Source: an uncultured Acetatifactor sp. (lineage in GTDB: Bacteria; Bacillota; Clostridia; Lachnospirales; Lachnospiraceae). From it: 64,000 bases of DNA. Location: contig CAJTMX010000012.1 of the NCBI GenBank assembly GCA_910577235.1, forward strand, positions 41,233 to 105,232. Reading direction: 5' to 3'. The notes under the pieces were generated by a model. That model worked only from the letters and a program-made list of their open reading frames with translations, did not search any database and was not told where the DNA came from. How positions within the stretch are numbered: position 1 is the first letter of the stretch; each line of letters opens with the position of its first letter. Below are positions 49,232 through 58,370 of this stretch, one piece after another. Both the position numbers and the translations under genes were made by a program.

Positions 49232-51503
49232 GAGTTTCTTTCCCTACCTTTCCATACCGCTTGGCCAAGCCAATTCCCAAACACAGCAGCACTGTCACTC
49301 CCGATATGATTTCTGCCACCCGGTACAGGAAAAATCCTTTATAAGCCACCCGGATATTTCCTGCATAGCCCGGGGGAACGGCGATACGAAGGTCTCCATG
49401 TGCCCCTCGCTCCTCCGTAATATAAGGAACCGCAGTCCCTTCTGTAGATTCAATCCCGTATCCCTTGTAACCTGTCAATGGCAGCTCCATATATAATTCC
49501 CCTGCGGTACGGTTCTCCGCATGGAGGCTGACCGTCAAACCTTTCTTATGATAGTCTTCCCACAGCAGGCCCTCGTCCGCTATCGGGTCATGATACTGCA
49601 TCTGCTGGACATCCATGCCCTTCAGCAGATATTCCCCATTTACCACACTGATATTTCCCATATTTTCAGCCGAATACAATCTGATAGGGTAGTCGAGTTC
49701 ATAGGAGATTTCGTTAACATGAAAAAGCGTCGCCCAAAGCGCAATCCCGGAGATCAGCACTGCACTTCCCACCCTGACCATTTTTGCGGTCTGTATTTCC
49801 CAGTGAACACTCTCCTCTGTCAGCCATGGCACGAAGAATGAGGCGGCAAAAGATAAAAATAATGTTGCCATGGCCAGAAAACGGGTGGAGAACTGTATAG
49901 CTGTCACAAGCAAACCTATCCCAGGTATTCGCGCTATTATGTCCCAAGGGAAATATATTGTACTCATGATCAGGAACATTCCTCCCAGCAAAGCTCCCCA
50001 TCTCATTACTTTATCATAAATATTTCCTGCGCTTGTCCCTCTGCGGCATAATCTGACAGCCAAATAGCACATTAAAACAGTCCAAAGGGCCGGGCCTATT
50101 TGAATCGGTTCACAGTTGTACAGTCCTGTCTGTCCTCTCCCTGCATAAGGATACATCTGTAGAATTCCGGCAGCTCTTGTTCCCATACTCTGAATGTTTT
50201 TTGTAACTATATCACTCAGCTTATATTTATCTGCTGAAAGCATTTTTAATAGCGGAACCCAAAACCATGCATTCACCGCCAGAAAAATCCCCGCCGCTTT
50301 GACCAGCTCTGTCAGAGTCTCTTTCCGTAAAGTTTTCCGCCACATCACTATTGCCGCTAAAACCAATACTGCGACCGTCATCTCACAAGTCAATATATGG
50401 GACTGCAGGATGCCGCTAAGCCCCAGGATCAACGGGATTTTCGTTCCCTTATAATCCCCGGATTTTACATTCTGTGTATATATGCGATAAAATCCGCAGA
50501 GCACCATGGGCAGAAACATCATCCCCAAATATTCGCCCACAGCATAGCGATTATAAATATTATAGATGTGATAGGGTGCCAATTCATACAATACGCTCCC
50601 CAGCAGCGCGCCATAGCGGCTGCCCGTACATCTGTAAAAGGAAATATAAGCAATTATGGCCGTTCCTGCCAGTACCGCCAGCATAAAAAGTTTATACGCA
50701 TCCATCAGTGAGAAACCGATCAATCGTAACAGCACCGGAAAGAGCAACGGCAAATCCCCGTAAAAACTCGATACGGCATATCCATGTCCATACAGCCAAT
50801 TTTCCTGTACTCTGACCGGGAACTGTTCCCCACTCAGTAAGGTCTCTTTAAGTCCCTCTATCCTCAATAGATGAAATGACCCGTCTGCACCCAGACCCAT
50901 ATAATCCAAACAGTATGGCAGATAGGCCAGTAGGACACTCAGAGCCAGAACCCCTGCCACAACTACTTTATCTATGGAGATAGCACCCTTCAACAGCTTG
51001 TCCCGCAAATCAACCAGCAGATTTACTCCCGCAAAAACCAGTACAAGAATAAATGTCAGTATCCGCCAACCGCCACTCGTCTTGTACAGTTCAATCTTCT
51101 CCACCGGTTGTCCTGTTTCCCCTATATAATTGCAGATTATATAAGCATTTTCCACCTTTTCAACTACATATGCCTCTATTTGCATTTCACGCCTGTGGGC
51201 AAAAACAGGAGCACCATTACATCGCAGCGCCTGATAGCTGCTCTCCAACGCTCCTATTGTGGGGTACAGCATCCCTTCATGATCTTCGCAGTATATCCTA
51301 AGATGATACACACCGGGCCTCAGCGTAAACTGGTCACTGCGATAATAATTGCCGCTCTCATCTATATACAACTGATCTGCCATCGCATCCGCATCTGCAA
51401 AATATATCAGTTCCTTTGGGCGCAAACAAAACAGTATGCATATGATGGCAGCCAAAAGCTCTATACCAACCAGCAATCTGTGTCTGCTTATAAATTCCCG
51501 CAT
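49224..51503 (-). CDS. Large membrane protein of the PTPS_related (PF10131-like) family
   Basis: A 759-aa protein: one N-terminal helix (residues ~10-27), an outer beta-rich domain (~30-140), a helix, a cytoplasmic loop, then about ten helices, and a C-terminal outer beta-domain closed by a last helix. The family signature is in the loop GLGADGSFHLLRIEGLKETL (Asp207, His211, Arg214), then EQFPVRVQENWLYGHGYAVS and FYGDLPLLFPVLLRLIGFSL. These proteins carry the misleading name 6-pyruvoyl-tetrahydropterin-synthase-related; they are not PTPS. The first-loop Asp fits GT-C enzymes. Overlaps the upstream paralogue by 16 nt. Start MREFISRHRLL after AAGGGAGAAGAAAAA. Confidence 0.8.
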   Translation of the reverse strand: MREFISRHRLLVGIELLAAIICILFCLRPKELIYFADADAMADQLYIDESGNYYRSDQFTLRPGVYHLRIYCEDHEGMLYPTIGALESSYQALRCNGAPVFAHRREMQIEAYVVEKVENAYIICNYIGETGQPVEKIELYKTSGGWRILTFILVLVFAGVNLLVDLRDKLLKGAISIDKVVVAGVLALSVLLAYLPYCLDYMGLGADGSFHLLRIEGLKETLLSGEQFPVRVQENWLYGHGYAVSSFYGDLPLLFPVLLRLIGFSLMDAYKLFMLAVLAGTAIIAYISFYRCTGSRYGALLGSVLYELAPYHIYNIYNRYAVGEYLGMMFLPMVLCGFYRIYTQNVKSGDYKGTKIPLILGLSGILQSHILTCEMTVAVLVLAAIVMWRKTLRKETLTELVKAAGIFLAVNAWFWVPLLKMLSADKYKLSDIVTKNIQSMGTRAAGILQMYPYAGRGQTGLYNCEPIQIGPALWTVLMCYLAVRLCRRGTSAGNIYDKVMRWGALLGGMFLIMSTIYFPWDIIARIPGIGLLVTAIQFSTRFLAMATLFLSFAASFFVPWLTEESVHWEIQTAKMVRVGSAVLISGIALWATLFHVNEISYELDYPIRLYSAENMGNISVVNGEYLLKGMDVQQMQYHDPIADEGLLWEDYHKKGLTVSLHAENRTAGELYMELPLTGYKGYGIESTEGTAVPYITEERGAHGDLRIAVPPGYAGNIRVAYKGFFLYRVAEIISGVTVLLCLGIGLAKRYGKVGKETRG

Positions 51504-53746
51504 TTTTTCTTCTCCCTTCGGCGTAATACATATACCACCAGAAAGCTCAGTAACATCATATAGCTGACAATCTCTGCAACGCGCCAATACCACGGACTGA
51601 CGAACCTTACCTTAACCTGCGCGTCAAAACCTGCCGGTATGATAACCCTGACCACGTTGTTGTCCCCTTTACATACAGGCAACTGTACCCCTTCTGCATA
51701 TGCCCGGTATCCATAGTAGTGCAGCAGCGGCAACTCCACATATCCTTCCCCGTCACCGGTATTGCCGCATCTGAAATCCGCCCCAAGCGCTCCCTTTTCA
51801 TACTCCACTATCATAACATCTCCGCCGGTAACGGGAGCATGATAAAACAGCAGCTCCTCCTGTGTACCCTGCACCAGATATTCCGCTCCCGAAATATACC
51901 CTTTCCCCATGCCCTCTTCATTAAACAGAGTCAACGGATTATGATCTCTGATAACATGATCATTAAGATATAGACCTGAGGTGGCAATTCCTGCCAATGC
52001 GCACAATATGCCCACAAAATAAAATATTTTCTGACCCTTTTCCCTAAAGTAATACTGACAGCAACAAAACAGCAGGACCAGAAACGTACTTGCCCACCCC
52101 AGAAAACGATTCGGAAATTGCAGACTGCTCACCAGCGAAGCAGCCAAACGGCTGCTATTTTGAATCTTGTCCCACGGAAAGGCATCGAGACTTAAGCACA
52201 TCAACAGCGCGCTGAAAGCAAAGGATAGTTTGCCCAACTTACTGATCCGCTTATCCAAGCCGGCAAACCGGCCGAGAAACCACAGTCCCCCGAAGACCAG
52301 AAACCCACATATCAAGATAAAACCTACTCCCAGCGCATGGGAATGATACATTCCCGATTCACCGATCAGCGCATTATCGCCAAAACGCCACCAGTTAAAC
52401 AATAATTGGGCCAGATACAAGCCTCTTTCCTGAATCGGCCTTGCCCAAACATGCTTGATATGCAAGTCTTCCCGAATATAATAGTCCAGAAAAGGAACCA
52501 GAAACCAGAGACTCAAGAGAAACGCCGCGGCGGCACCCTTGCACAATTCTCTCAGAGTTTCCTTTCGGAATATTCTTCTAATATACACAATACACAGCAA
52601 TAAAGTCAAAAACGCAGTAATCTCACAGCTGAGCACATGTGTCTGGAGAAGTCCCGCATATCCGAATGCCAGCGGAATCCAGCAACTGCGGTATTTTTTG
52701 TCATGAGTGTCCTCTGTAAACACACGCCAGAAACCATAGACCACCAGAGGCATAAATGTAACCGCGCTGCCTTCTCCAACTGCTGACGTGATTATCAGTT
52801 TGTAGATCCGAAACACGGACAGCGTATACAAGGCGCTGCCTGTTACACCTATATACTTATTGCCGAATATCCTTGAAAAAGAATAATAGGAAATACATAC
52901 GGTCAGAGCGTTAACTGCTATGACATAACAATTATAGGAAAAGGTAACCGGAAAACCTATGATCCGCAGCAGAGCCGGGAACAGCAACAAAGTACCGCAG
53001 TAAAATATACCATTGGCATATCCATGCCCATGCACCCACTCCGGCTCCAGCCTTACCGGAAATTGTCCCGATATAATCCCATCCTTAATGCCTTCTATTC
53101 GCTGCAAATGATAAGTCAAATCCGCTCCCGAGGGCGTCATTCCCATCAGAAAGGGAATGGAAACTGTAAATGTCAAAACAGATAAAAGAAAAATAACATT
53201 CTTATTTTCGCGGGAAATCCCATACTGCCTGTCATACCACAACATCATCCGTATGACCAGCAGCAACATTGATAGCGCAAAAATGCTTGTCAGACAGATT
53301 CCCCACAGTTTATCAGTCTCATAAATGCGCAGATTTCCTGTCTGCAAATGTCCCTGCCCATCATATTTGACTATGACCTGTAGCGTATCGGTACTCTCAA
53401 ATAGCCACATATGAAAATCTGTTTGAGTAAGTCCGCTATATAGCTGTTCACCATGGGACAATAACCCATTGGTAAAGACGTGATCATCTTCCACCCAGCA
53501 GAGGCTCTGCATATTCGTACCGCAGGAGTACTCCAGTTCCACGCGGTATACGCCCGGAGACAGACGGATTCCCTCAAAAACGGGATAATCGCTGACAGGA
53601 TTTCCCTCCTGAAACAGCATATTTCCTTCATATACATATTCCCTGTTGGGCCACAGCATCCGCGCCATACAAGCAAGCATTAAAAGCGCGGCTACAAGCA
53701 AAATTATCCTTGTACTTTTCAGTTTCCAAAAACCTGATGTCTTCAT
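51488..53746 (-). CDS. Large membrane protein of the PTPS_related (PF10131-like) family
   Basis: First gene of the three-paralogue operon, 752 aa. Same plan as the second: helix at ~13-31, outer beta-domain (~35-145, with SPGVYRVELEYSCG), helices, loop TPSGADLTYHLQRIEGIKDG (Asp209, His213, Arg216), GQFPVRLEPEWVHGHGYANG and FYCGTLLLFPALLRIIGFPV, then a C-terminal outer domain (VELPLLHYYGYRAYAEGVQL) and a final helix with a basic tail (RRREKKKCGNL). Sequence identity to its neighbour is modest, so the duplication is old. Likely acts on a lipid-linked or secreted glycan at the outer face, by analogy only. Start after GAGGGAGAGA; a 13-codon longer reading is rejected. Confidence 0.8.
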   Translation of the reverse strand: MKTSGFWKLKSTRIILLVAALLMLACMARMLWPNREYVYEGNMLFQEGNPVSDYPVFEGIRLSPGVYRVELEYSCGTNMQSLCWVEDDHVFTNGLLSHGEQLYSGLTQTDFHMWLFESTDTLQVIVKYDGQGHLQTGNLRIYETDKLWGICLTSIFALSMLLLVIRMMLWYDRQYGISRENKNVIFLLSVLTFTVSIPFLMGMTPSGADLTYHLQRIEGIKDGIISGQFPVRLEPEWVHGHGYANGIFYCGTLLLFPALLRIIGFPVTFSYNCYVIAVNALTVCISYYSFSRIFGNKYIGVTGSALYTLSVFRIYKLIITSAVGEGSAVTFMPLVVYGFWRVFTEDTHDKKYRSCWIPLAFGYAGLLQTHVLSCEITAFLTLLLCIVYIRRIFRKETLRELCKGAAAAFLLSLWFLVPFLDYYIREDLHIKHVWARPIQERGLYLAQLLFNWWRFGDNALIGESGMYHSHALGVGFILICGFLVFGGLWFLGRFAGLDKRISKLGKLSFAFSALLMCLSLDAFPWDKIQNSSRLAASLVSSLQFPNRFLGWASTFLVLLFCCCQYYFREKGQKIFYFVGILCALAGIATSGLYLNDHVIRDHNPLTLFNEEGMGKGYISGAEYLVQGTQEELLFYHAPVTGGDVMIVEYEKGALGADFRCGNTGDGEGYVELPLLHYYGYRAYAEGVQLPVCKGDNNVVRVIIPAGFDAQVKVRFVSPWYWRVAEIVSYMMLLSFLVVYVLRRREKKKCGNL

Positions 53747-53783
53747 TCTCTCCCTCGCCTCTGTGTACAAATATACTGAACGC

Positions 53784-53823
53784 AAAAAAGCCAGAGAAGA
53801 AACGGCTTACGCCGCTGCTTCTC
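53784..53823 (-). terminator. Terminator or attenuator ahead of the membrane-protein operon
   Basis: Minus strand GAGAAGcaGCGGC folds with GCCGTttCTTCTC around GTAA, followed by TGGC and TTTTTT. It lies 150 nt behind the LD-carboxypeptidase and 40 nt before the operon start codon. It either ends the upstream transcript or, if a promoter lies between 53830 and 53970, works as an attenuator. An outer TGTGTACA/TGTATACACA dyad (53762-53769 and 53829-53838) encloses it. Confidence 0.6.
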
Positions 53824-53971
53824 CGATTCTGTATACACAAATAGCTCTTACCTTCATGTCATTAATTCTCCAATCTAACCTCTTATCCTTCATTCACCTT
53901 TTCACAACCACATTCCTTTATATATTCCCGCAATTATCGCATTTTATTTAGGGGTTAAGGATTACGCGCAA

Positions 53972-55024
53972 TCAGCAATACTCCATTTTCACCTTCACAT
54001 GGTTCCCCCGCAGGTGAACCGTGACCACACTGCCTACCACCAGGGGCATCATGGGACTGAGATGTCCGATATCCAGATCCATGATCACAGGAACGTGGTA
54101 TTTTGCCGCAACGGCCAACACGGCCTGATAGGCGTCCAGCCCCATCACGGGTTCACTGTTTAGCGCTCTGCCAAAGAGAAAACCCTTGACATGGCGAAAC
54201 CATCCCGCCTGCTCCATCTGCCACATGGCGCGGCGTATGCTCATCACATTCAGATCACAGGCTTCCAGCATCCACAGGATGCCGTCCTCCCGGTATTTTT
54301 CGCAAAAAGATGTGGTGCCGTCAAATTTTGTGCCCAACAGATTGACCAGACAGTCCATACAGCCTCCCAGCAGTCTGCCGGTGACGCGCAGCTCTGTCCC
54401 CTCCTCTTCAGGGTTCATTATCAGCTTTCCTCCAAGGTACGCCTTGAGTGCCAGCGGCTCTGTCACATAATATGGCTGCAGCGGATTCTCCTCATTCCTA
54501 AGGGACTCTCTCTCCCACAGAGGATAGCTCTCCACCGTCCGTTTTTCACCCGTCATCAGCTCATATGCGTCTCTGACGGACACATGCCAGGGCTCCATGC
54601 CGAAAGCCGCCCCACAGGGACCGTAGATCGCCGCCGTATCACAAAGGGTCACCAACGGATAGATCAGATTGGTATTGTCGGAATAACCCATAAACCACTT
54701 GGGTCTGGCTTGGGCCAGCCGGGCAAAATCCACGTGTTCCAGGATCTCGCACATCAACTCGCCGCCCCCGCAGGAGATCAGAGCATCCGCCTCCTGTCCG
54801 CAGAACATTTCCATGACTTCCGCACCGCATTTTTCCGGCGTGTTGCTGATACCGATTCCCTCCCCCACATAACAGTTGGGGCCTAAAACGGTTTCATATC
54901 CCATGCTCTGCCATTTGTCCAGCGCATGGTCGAACGCGCTCCTGTAAGGTTCTATGTTACAGCCGAAAGAGGGAGCCAGAAAACCGATGGTTCCGCCGTC
55001 CTTAAGATCTTCAGGATACCTCAT
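53972..55024 (-). CDS. S66 family LD-carboxypeptidase / MccF-like peptidase
   Basis: A 350-aa serine peptidase of family S66. Visible are DALISCGGGELMCEILEHVD near residue 82, the nucleophile Ser in FMGYSDNTNLIYPL near 115, Glu in LWMLEACDLNV near 252 and His in MDLDIGHLSPMMPLVVG near 318. Family members cut the L,D bond of tetrapeptides in murein recycling (LdcA) or inactivate microcin C (MccF); the protein is closer in length to MccF-like types, so the substrate is open. It is 28 nt behind lysA, possibly in one transcript with the meso-diaminopimelate genes, which fits a peptidoglycan peptide role. ATG after GGAAGGAGGGCGGAT. Confidence 0.88.
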   Translation of the reverse strand: MRYPEDLKDGGTIGFLAPSFGCNIEPYRSAFDHALDKWQSMGYETVLGPNCYVGEGIGISNTPEKCGAEVMEMFCGQEADALISCGGGELMCEILEHVDFARLAQARPKWFMGYSDNTNLIYPLVTLCDTAAIYGPCGAAFGMEPWHVSVRDAYELMTGEKRTVESYPLWERESLRNEENPLQPYYVTEPLALKAYLGGKLIMNPEEEGTELRVTGRLLGGCMDCLVNLLGTKFDGTTSFCEKYREDGILWMLEACDLNVMSIRRAMWQMEQAGWFRHVKGFLFGRALNSEPVMGLDAYQAVLAVAAKYHVPVIMDLDIGHLSPMMPLVVGSVVTVHLRGNHVKVKMEYC

Positions 55025-55051
55025 ATCCGCCCTCCTTCCCGCATATCTCTT

Positions 55052-56332
55052 TTATTCCTTGCCGGAAAACATCCTGTCATATATATCAAAACCGTCAAAT
55101 GTCGCAAAATAGTCCTTTGCCGTCTCCGCCCGGCGGATCAGCTGCACGCTGCCATCCTCTCTCAGCAACAGTTCCGCTGACTTCAGTTTTCCGTTGTAAT
55201 TGTACCCCATGGCAAAACCGTGAGCGCCGGTGTCATGGATCACAATGTAGTCGCCGATCTCCACCTCCGGTAGCATACGGTCTATTGCGAATTTATCATT
55301 GTTTTCACAAAGAGAACCCACTACGTCATACATATGGTCGCAGGGCTGTTCCTCCTTGCCCGACACGGTGATATGGTGATACGCGCCGTACATGGCCGGA
55401 CGCATCAGATTCACGGCGCAGGCATCCACTCCCAGATATTCCTTATAAGTATGTTTCTCATGGATCACCCGGGTCACCAGATGCCCGTAGGGTGCCATCA
55501 TAAAACGGCCCAGCTCCGTATAGATCGCCACATCTCCCATACCGGCAGGAACCAGGACTTCCTGGTATACTTCTCTCACACTCTCTCCAATAACCCGAAT
55601 GTCGTTGGGCGTCTGCTCCGGACGATAAGGTACGCCGATACCGCCGGAAAGATTGATAAACTTGATGTGAGCTCCGGTCTCTTCCCTAAGTTCCACTGCC
55701 AGTTCAAACAGCTGCTTGGCCAACACCGGATAGTATTCGTTGGTAACGGTGTTGCTGGCTAAAAACGCATGGATGCCAAAGTGTTCCACGCCCTTTTCCC
55801 GCAACATCCTGTACCCCTCAAACATCTGCTCTTTGGTAAAGCCGTACTTGGCGTCTCCCGGATTGTCCATGATATCCGTTCCCAGTGAGAAATATCCCCC
55901 CGGATTGTAACGGCAGCTGACAGTCTTGGGCAGATATCCCAAAGTCTTTTCCAGAAAGTCTATATGGGTGATATCATCCAGATTGATGGTCGCGCCAATC
56001 TTGGCCGCAAAGATAAACTCCTCTGCCGGGGTATCATTGGAAGAAAACATGATATCCTCCCCGGATATCCCCATGGCATGACTGAGCATCAGTTCCGTCA
56101 TGGAAGAACAGTCCGTACCGCAGCCATAGTCCCTCAAAATATCGATCAGAAAAGGATTGGGGGTTGCCTTTACCGCAAAAAATTCCTTATACCCCGGATT
56201 CCAGGCAAAGGCCTCCCTCAGAGCGGCAGCATTGGCCCGGATTCCCTTCTCGTCATAGATATGGAAGGGGGTGGGATATGTTCTTACTGTTTCTTCTATC
56301 TGTGCCTTACTAATAAATGCCTCTTTTTTCAT
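55052..56332 (-). CDS. lysA: Diaminopimelate decarboxylase
   Basis: Makes lysine from meso-diaminopimelate with pyridoxal phosphate. The 426-aa protein has TPFHIYDEKGIRANAAAL near residue 21, the PLP lysine in EFFAVKATPNPFL near 52, the His of FGIHAFLASNT near 185, NLSGGIGVPYRPEQ near 230 and the C-terminal dimer-interface IHDTGAHGFAMGYNYNG. It belongs to the longer LysA type common in clostridia, with LASNT in place of the more usual HVGSQ after the His. ATG after GAATGAGGTATAT. The operon partner ddh supplies its substrate. Confidence 0.93.
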   Translation of the reverse strand: MKKEAFISKAQIEETVRTYPTPFHIYDEKGIRANAAALREAFAWNPGYKEFFAVKATPNPFLIDILRDYGCGTDCSSMTELMLSHAMGISGEDIMFSSNDTPAEEFIFAAKIGATINLDDITHIDFLEKTLGYLPKTVSCRYNPGGYFSLGTDIMDNPGDAKYGFTKEQMFEGYRMLREKGVEHFGIHAFLASNTVTNEYYPVLAKQLFELAVELREETGAHIKFINLSGGIGVPYRPEQTPNDIRVIGESVREVYQEVLVPAGMGDVAIYTELGRFMMAPYGHLVTRVIHEKHTYKEYLGVDACAVNLMRPAMYGAYHHITVSGKEEQPCDHMYDVVGSLCENNDKFAIDRMLPEVEIGDYIVIHDTGAHGFAMGYNYNGKLKSAELLLREDGSVQLIRRAETAKDYFATFDGFDIYDRMFSGKE

Positions 56333-56403
56333 ATATACCTCATTCCTGTATCACCGCATAGGCGACCACAGCTATATCCGTATCTCCCCATGCAGTATTA
56401 TCC

Positions 56404-57390
56404 TTAGAGCAAACGGGCCCTCATATCCTCCGGGCTCATGGCGCTCAAATATGCGGGAGCCACATCAAACACCGTTTTGCAGCCCGTCATGCCCTCCCGG
56501 TTCATCCTGTATACCGCCCTGGCATAGGCAGTCAATACACAGGCGGTAAACTCCGGGTTCGAGTCCAGTTTCAGACTGTATTCGATCACATGATCATGCT
56601 CCCCGTTTACTCCGGTCTTTCCTGTCCGCAGTACCATGCCGCCGTGGGGGATACCGGCATGATCCCGAAGTAATTCCTCCTGGGTAATAAAATGCACCGT
56701 GGTATCATAATCCGCAAAATAGTTGGGCATGGTCTTGATCTCCCGTTCTATCCGCTCCCTGTCGGCTCCCTCCTCGGCCACCACATAGCATTCCCTGGTG
56801 TGTTTCTGCCGGGTGGTAAGTTCCGGGTTTTCGCAGGATCGCACGGCGTTCAGAGCAGACTCCACCGGAACGGTGTACTGCTTGGCGTCCTTTACGCCCT
56901 GAATACGCCGGATGGCGTCGGAATGACCCTGGCTGACGCCTTTTCCCCAGAAAGTATAATCCTTGCCGTCCCGCAGGATCGCATTGGCATACAACCGGTT
57001 CAGTGAAAACATTCCCGGGTCCCAGCCCACGGATATCATCGCTACTTTGCCGCCCTCTCTGGCCGCCCGGTCCACGGCGTCAAAATGCTCCGGTATCCTG
57101 GCGTGGGTGTCAAAGCTGTCTATTACATTAAAATCCGCCGCATAGGCAGGAGTCTGCCGGGGTAAATCCGTGGCGGAACCGCCGCAGAGCATCAGTACAT
57201 CTATCGCATCTTTTTTCTCCGTCAGCCGTTCCACACCGTATACCGGAACGCCGCTAACGGTCTTTATCGCAGAGGGGTCCCGCCGGGTAAACACCGCTAC
57301 CAGCTCCATATCTTCATTCTGACCCACGGCGCACTCGATGCCTCTGCCCAGATTTCCGTATCCTAAAATGGCGATCCTAATCTTTTCCAT
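56404..57390 (-). CDS. ddh: meso-Diaminopimelate dehydrogenase
   Basis: Single-step NADPH-dependent amination of tetrahydrodipicolinate to meso-diaminopimelate, bypassing the succinyl/acetyl routes. The 328-aa protein starts RIAILGYGNLGRGIECAVGQ, the dinucleotide-binding fold, then VFTRRDP for NADPH preference, LMLCGGSATDLPRQTP, VIDSFDTHARIPEH, SVGWDPGMFSLNRLYANAIL and WGKGVSQGHSDAIRRIQGV, all diagnostic of Ddh. ATG after AATAAGGAGAAGACAGT. It lies downstream of the 114-bp tandem duplication and directly upstream of lysA, so the pair forms the end of lysine and cell-wall precursor synthesis. Confidence 0.96.
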   Translation of the reverse strand: MEKIRIAILGYGNLGRGIECAVGQNEDMELVAVFTRRDPSAIKTVSGVPVYGVERLTEKKDAIDVLMLCGGSATDLPRQTPAYAADFNVIDSFDTHARIPEHFDAVDRAAREGGKVAMISVGWDPGMFSLNRLYANAILRDGKDYTFWGKGVSQGHSDAIRRIQGVKDAKQYTVPVESALNAVRSCENPELTTRQKHTRECYVVAEEGADRERIEREIKTMPNYFADYDTTVHFITQEELLRDHAGIPHGGMVLRTGKTGVNGEHDHVIEYSLKLDSNPEFTACVLTAYARAVYRMNREGMTGCKTVFDVAPAYLSAMSPEDMRARLL

Positions 57391-57408
57391 ACTGTCTTCT
57401 CCTTATTA

Positions 57409-57656
57409 GAGTTCCGCAGTTTCCCTACCAGCACACAATACATTGATCAACAAATGGCCGCTCCGACGTCCATTTTTTGATCAGTGCGCTGTCCGGGAAT
57501 CTGCTGTTCATAATTACTTCTTGAGTTCCGCAGTTTCCCTACCAGCACACAATACATTGATCAACAAATGGCCGCTCCGACGTCCATTTTTTGATCAGTG
57601 CGCTGTCCGGGAATCTGCTGTTCATAATTATTTCTTGAGTTCCGCAGTTTCCCTAC
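57409..57656. repeat. 114-bp tandem duplication between ung and ddh
   Basis: Two full units (57409-57522 and 57523-57636) differ at one visible base (TAATTACTTC against TAATTATTTC); a third begins at 57637 and keeps only its first 20 nt (GAGTTCCGCAGTTTCCCTAC), which overlap the ung stop codon. Each unit contains an inverted repeat, TGATCAACAAATGG and CCATTTTTTGATCA, and a second GGGAA/TTCCC pair. This accounts for the whole intergenic region. Confidence 0.95.
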
Positions 57657-58327
57657 ACATCCTCGATCTGCCAGTCGATTGGTTTCATGCCGTGTTCTTC
57701 GAGAAAACGGTTCGTCTGGCTGAAAGGTTTGCTGCCAAAGAAACCGTTGTAAGCCGATAACGGGCTGGGATGCGGGGCTTTCAGGACCAAATGGTTGGGA
57801 TTGTCCAGCATTCTCTCCTTGGTCTGGGCGGGTCTGCCCCAAAGAATAAACACAATTGGTCTGTCCTGCTTGTTCAGTGCCGCTATGGCGGCGTCTGTAA
57901 ACTTCTCCCAGCCCTTCCCCCTGTGGGAATTGGCCATATGCGCCCGAACGGTCAACACCGTATTGAGCATCAGTACTCCCTGCTCGGCCCACTTTATCAG
58001 ATAGCCGTTATTGGGAATCTTACAGCCCAGGTCGTCATGCAGCTCCTTATAAATATTTACCAGAGAAGGCGGGATATCTACCTCCGGCCTCACAGAAAAG
58101 CACAGTCCATGGGCCTGTCCTACATTGTGATAAGGGTCCTGTCCCAAAATCACAACCTTAACCTGGCTTAAAGGTGTCAGATGAAAGGCGTTAAAAATAT
58201 CGTCCGCCGGAGGAAATATCTGCGTACTGTTGTATTCTTCCTTCACAAACTGAAATAACTCGGCATAGTAGGGTTTGTGAAACTCCGGAGCCAGCTCCGT
58301 GAGCCAGTCATTATTTATCATTGCCAT
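57653..58327 (-). CDS. ung: Uracil-DNA glycosylase
   Basis: Removes uracil from DNA to start base-excision repair. The 224-aa protein has the family-1 motifs: VILGQDPYHNVGQAHGLCFS near residue 60 with the catalytic Asp, VLMLNTVLTVRAHMANSHRG near 118, FILWGRPAQTKERML and LKAPHPSPLSAYNGFFG near 183 with the DNA-intercalating loop. Length normal. ATG after GAGAGGTAGAACTT. The stop codon lies inside the first bases of the third repeat unit. Confidence 0.97.
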   Translation of the reverse strand: MAMINNDWLTELAPEFHKPYYAELFQFVKEEYNSTQIFPPADDIFNAFHLTPLSQVKVVILGQDPYHNVGQAHGLCFSVRPEVDIPPSLVNIYKELHDDLGCKIPNNGYLIKWAEQGVLMLNTVLTVRAHMANSHRGKGWEKFTDAAIAALNKQDRPIVFILWGRPAQTKERMLDNPNHLVLKAPHPSPLSAYNGFFGSKPFSQTNRFLEEHGMKPIDWQIEDV

Positions 58328-58370
58328 AAGTTCTACCTCTCTATTCAGAACAGACCATCCGCTCCGGGGA

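Noticed and set aside
56333..57652. Lysine riboswitch or T-box ahead of ddh or lysA
   Set aside because: The 71-nt lysA gap is too small, and the ddh leader is explained by the 114-bp duplication, with no conserved L-box or T-box motifs recognised.
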